Of a DNA stretch of 64,000 bases, positions 61,405 to 64,000 are shown in pieces (position 1 is the first letter of the stretch; each line of letters opens with the position of its first letter). The position numbers and the translations under genes are program-made. The stretch comes from Halalkalibacter hemicellulosilyticusJCM 9152. GTDB lineage: Bacteria > Bacillota > Bacilli > Bacillales > Bacillaceae_D. The stretch spans positions 1-64,000 of the forward strand of contig NZ_BAUU01000019.1 in assembly GCF_000513115.1 (NCBI RefSeq). The letters are read 5' to 3'. A model generated the notes under the pieces. That model did no database searches, was not told the DNA's origin, and worked only from the letters and a program-made list of their open reading frames with translations.

Positions 61405-62972
61405 TCACGAGTGCTCCATTGATGAAAGCACCATTTCTTTTGCATCTTCTAAGTGTATAAGGGCTTCTACATGGTTCATCCTAATTGGTAATTGCGCTAT
61501 AAGAGGGATGAGCGCTTGATGTAATTGTCCTGATTCAACCTCGATTTGTTTAGGGATACTTAGTAGTTGGTGTATCAATTTTATTAGTAGCTTCTGTAGG
61601 TTTTCTTCCAAATTATCATGTTGAAGCAACTCAATAAAGGTAATCATCCCGGTTTGCTTATTCATAGCAATGACAACAAATGGGAAGAAGGGACGGTCAT
61701 CCTCTTCACTTTGAACAGGCTCTGATGCAAAGAAGGAACCGATCTCAAGCGTCACATCTGCCACCTTAAGTCTTTTCACTCGCTTTAGGTCAAGTTCATT
61801 AATAAATAAATCGATAGGCTGCTTCGTTTGATGCTCTAATGCTGGTTCAATATAATCGTTGTACCACATTTGATTTTGATCGAGCCTTCGAGTGAACCAA
61901 GGCCCTTCAAATGCCGTTGGGATGTTAGACTTGTTTTGCCTAATAAAAGGAGCAAGCTCTATTATTTGTTCTAGCAATCCATTTAATATCTCGATTTCTT
62001 CATCATTGATTAACCAAGGGTAATAGCCTGGCTTGAAGCTACGGAACATAGGCCATTGCTTCTTGCATGAAACGAGGCATTGTGTGCTTTAATAAACTCA
62101 TAGTCCTCACGTTCAAGCTCGTCCCGATCGGATAGAGATAAGAGGATTGAACGTTGTTCGAACAAAATCGCTTCATGATGATGAAACTCGCCATTCAATG
62201 TAGAATACAAGGCTTTTAGTCCATCATTTCCCAAATAGCATGCGAGGCCGAATTCCTCCTTCATTGCCCCTAATACGGAGCAATAAGCATAGTTCTGTAT
62301 GGTCGGAACCCAAATGACGATAATTTGATCATCATTTAGACATTCCCATAGAGCCAATTGGTTAAATGTTTGTGCTAAATCGAGTAAATGAGCCTCTTTA
62401 TTCTGAAGAGCAGGTTCAGAAGCGATCTCCTTTAAAATATTTGAGTGTTCAGCTAATTGGATATTAATCATCTCGCGCAACGCTTCATTATCTAACTTAT
62501 CTTGAATTGCTTCACTAAAAGGGTCTTCACCAGGTGCAGGTCTTATTGCTTTGAGACAATAAGGGTATTCGATTTCTGGTTGGGGTTGAACGATTTTCTC
62601 TAAAATAATCTCATGCTGCCAACCTTCACCAAGGTCATATGTATATATGCAACGATCTTTCTCTTTTTTGAAATGTGTCTTTAAGCGCTCGTTTTCAGTC
62701 TTTAAAGCTGGATTGAATGCGTTGAATTGCGGAAAAAATATCCGGAAATTATCTGCTACATCATCTGGAGTAGTTGGTTCAATGAATGTTGTTGTTCGTT
62801 GTCCATTCGTCTTCCTCATTTCAAATTGGTGTAGATGCATGTCATTCCAATCAAACATCATTTGAATCAACTCATCTAAGTCTTCGAAGGTACTCTCACT
62901 ATCAATTAATAGGCGACGCCAAATGGGTGGTTTTATATGAGATAACGTTATTTTCAACTGAAAAATCATCAA
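61405..62972 (-). pseudogene. pRiA4b ORF-3-like protein, frameshifted
   Basis: Two overlapping frames make one protein of about 520 residues. The first (62010-62972) has the plasmid pRiA4b ORF-3-like domain (FQLKITLSHIKPPIWRRLLI, YTYDLGEGWQHEIIL, CLKAIRPAPGEDP), then a second region seen in DUF7309-like proteins. It shifts at about 62045-62060. The second frame (61405-62049) continues with KQWPMFRSFKPGYYPWLIN and a DUF6930-like region. One missing base in the AAGAAG run near 62055 would restore continuity. Function of the family is unknown; it is frequent in Bacillales. Confidence 0.8.
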
Positions 62973-63036
62973 AATCCTCCTTGCGTTGTCGAATTCGTCA
63001 TTTATGTAAAAGTAAAGGAATAATATGTTTGTCCTA

Positions 63037-63414
63037 TTACTTTGCCATTCTATTTCCCCTTCTATTAACGATCATAAACAGCATCAAAAAGCTAATAATA
63101 CCTAATTGATTTACGCCAATATCAAGTATTCGGCCATCACGATTAAAGAACGGCTGTATGATTTCAAGAGCAATACTAAATGAAAAGCAAATGATAAGTG
63201 TTAGTCTCCATTTTTTTAAACATGTGTATAATAAGCCTGTTAATACGAAAAAGGATACATAATGTCCGATTTTTTGGATGGTCAAAAAAGGTTCTTGACG
63301 AGATAACGTATAAGGCTCCATGAACTCAGAATAATTAGGAACAACGAAAGAAAAGCGAATAATCCCATCAGAAATGAATAATGTAAAGCTACTTGTACAA
63401 TACAAAATAAACAC
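63037..63414 (-). CDS. VanZ-like membrane protein, start uncertain
   Basis: The 125-residue frame matches VanZ-like proteins: FLTIQKIGHYVSFFVLTGLLY, then LTLIICFSFSIALEIIQPFF (the conserved Glu-x-x-Gln) and GRILDIGVNQLGIISFLML. Three to four helices. VanZ proteins can lower teicoplanin sensitivity; most chromosomal copies have unknown roles. The GTG at 63414 lies inside the first helix; coding continues upstream as KWLLLLIWSLF. A GAGGAG near 63473 fits a start that is one frame off or an ATT, so a small N-terminal defect is possible. Confidence 0.7.
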   Translation of the reverse strand: MFILYCTSSFTLFISDGIIRFSFVVPNYSEFMEPYTLSRQEPFLTIQKIGHYVSFFVLTGLLYTCLKKWRLTLIICFSFSIALEIIQPFFNRDGRILDIGVNQLGIISFLMLFMIVNRRGNRMAK

Positions 63415-63556
63415 AAAAAGAGACCATATTAAAAGAAGGAGCCATTTAGTTACATGAATGTGTCATCACTCCTCTGACGCATATTAGATCTTCCATAACA
63501 TTTCTATACGGATTGTTTAAATCCTGCTGTATGTTAAGAACTCTTAAAGATGTTCT

Positions 63557-64000
63557 TTAAAATAAGCTTTTGCCATATAGCCACGGGAGTATGTGTTTCA
63601 TAAAAATGGTTAAGCGAACCCCGTTGCCAATAGGATAGCGAAGTCTTGTTAGTTTTTCTTGACGAGATAATTTGACGACTAGATGAGCGACCTCTTTTGG
63701 GTCTCCATATGCTGGAGATGTCTTTTTAATATGCTGCTTGAGCGCAGCGAGTGTACGTTGATAAGGTGAGTGTTCATGTGTACGTATGTTGGCAAGTCCA
63801 GACGACCAAATGTTTGTTTGATAGGAGCCAGGCTCGATAACAGCGACCTGTACGTTGTAAGGCGCAAGTTCTAGTCGAAGACTCTCTGTATAGCCTTCTA
63901 ACGCTTGCTTTGAAGCCACATAAGCTGACAAACCGGGAAAGCCAATACGGCCGCTAATACTACTCATCATTAGTATGGTTCCTTTTCTATTCGTTCGCAT
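63557..64000 (-). CDS. short-chain dehydrogenase, C-terminal part (runs off the window)
   Basis: The visible 147 residues start within an SDR: GTILMMSSISGRIGFPG (catalytic Ser), AYVASKQALEG (Tyr-x3-Lys), then VIEPGSYQTNIW. The coenzyme-binding N-terminus lies beyond base 64000, so the ATG at 64000 is internal. The C-terminal IFMKHILPWLYGKSLF resembles the 17-beta-HSD/retinol-type SDRs common in Bacilli. Substrate unknown. Confidence 0.85.
   Translation of the reverse strand: MRTNRKGTILMMSSISGRIGFPGLSAYVASKQALEGYTESLRLELAPYNVQVAVIEPGSYQTNIWSSGLANIRTHEHSPYQRTLAALKQHIKKTSPAYGDPKEVAHLVVKLSRQEKLTRLRYPIGNGVRLTIFMKHILPWLYGKSLF

Overview
The window looks like a chromosomal segment of a low-GC, Gram-positive, endospore-forming member of the Bacillaceae. 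Evidence: strong AGGAGG-type ribosome binding sites, frequent TTG/GTG starts, an H-type small acid-soluble spore protein gene (sspH), Bacillus-type lipoprotein and sortase signals, a heme A synthase (ctaA) remnant, YesM/YesN-type two-component regulators and an intact ribose operon in the order rbsRKDACB. Exported proteins have very acidic linkers, which would suit an alkaliphile or halotolerant Alkalihalobacillus-like organism. That last point is inference.

Bases 1-9500 form an AT-rich accessory block full of broken genes: a NUDIX remnant, PadR regulator and alpha/beta hydrolase head to head without normal starts, a ctaA gene cut off by an IS200/IS605 tnpA remnant, and a frameshifted DUF4367-like remnant. 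Its centre is an SDP-type (sporulation-delaying-protein-like) toxin locus: sdpC-, sdpA- and sdpB-like genes in the order C-A-B, a divergent membrane PH-domain protein and a DCC thiol-disulfide oxidoreductase. No SdpI-type immunity gene is visible. This is the best candidate for an undescribed variant system. The block also carries an atypical protein kinase-like gene and an Abi_2 (AbiD/F) HEPN gene behind its own promoter and a small structured leader RNA.

Bases 9.8-35 kb are mostly carbohydrate and nitrogen acquisition: a lipoprotein L-asparaginase; the ribose operon with a perfect 16-bp operator and two further operator-like palindromes inside rbsK; a holin-like type I toxin; an AraC regulator divergent from a GH31 alpha-xylosidase; a HepT-MntA toxin-antitoxin pair; a frameshifted SAPR-type response regulator divergent from a 1339-residue sortase-anchored FIVAR-repeat surface protein; and a YesN/YesM pair divergent from a sugar ABC importer whose first permease is frameshifted.

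Bases 34.5-51 kb hold mixed metabolic and envelope genes: an SBF/ACR3-like transporter, undecaprenyl-diphosphatase, a MATE-like exporter, esterases, a sugar acetyltransferase, an SDR divergent from a WYL regulator and a SEC-C protein. They end with a tightly packed six-gene operon (PHP phosphoesterase, TIM-barrel isomerase, SurE nucleotidase, and a three-component ABC importer), which reads as an uptake-and-dephosphorylation pathway for an unknown phosphorylated compound.

Bases 51-64 kb hold a frameshifted cupin, an AbgT transporter, sspH, a GGDEF protein, a TIM-barrel protein, a bactofilin/M23 peptidase pair, a chemotaxis receptor, a lipoprotein cyclophilin, a frameshifted pRiA4b-ORF3-like gene, a VanZ-like protein and a partial SDR at the edge. 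Two families of dispersed intergenic repeats recur: a CACTGAAAAAGT hairpin (seven places) and a GGAATGAGGAA-containing repeat (four places). At least four long genes carry single frameshifts, so either base-level errors or real decay should be considered.
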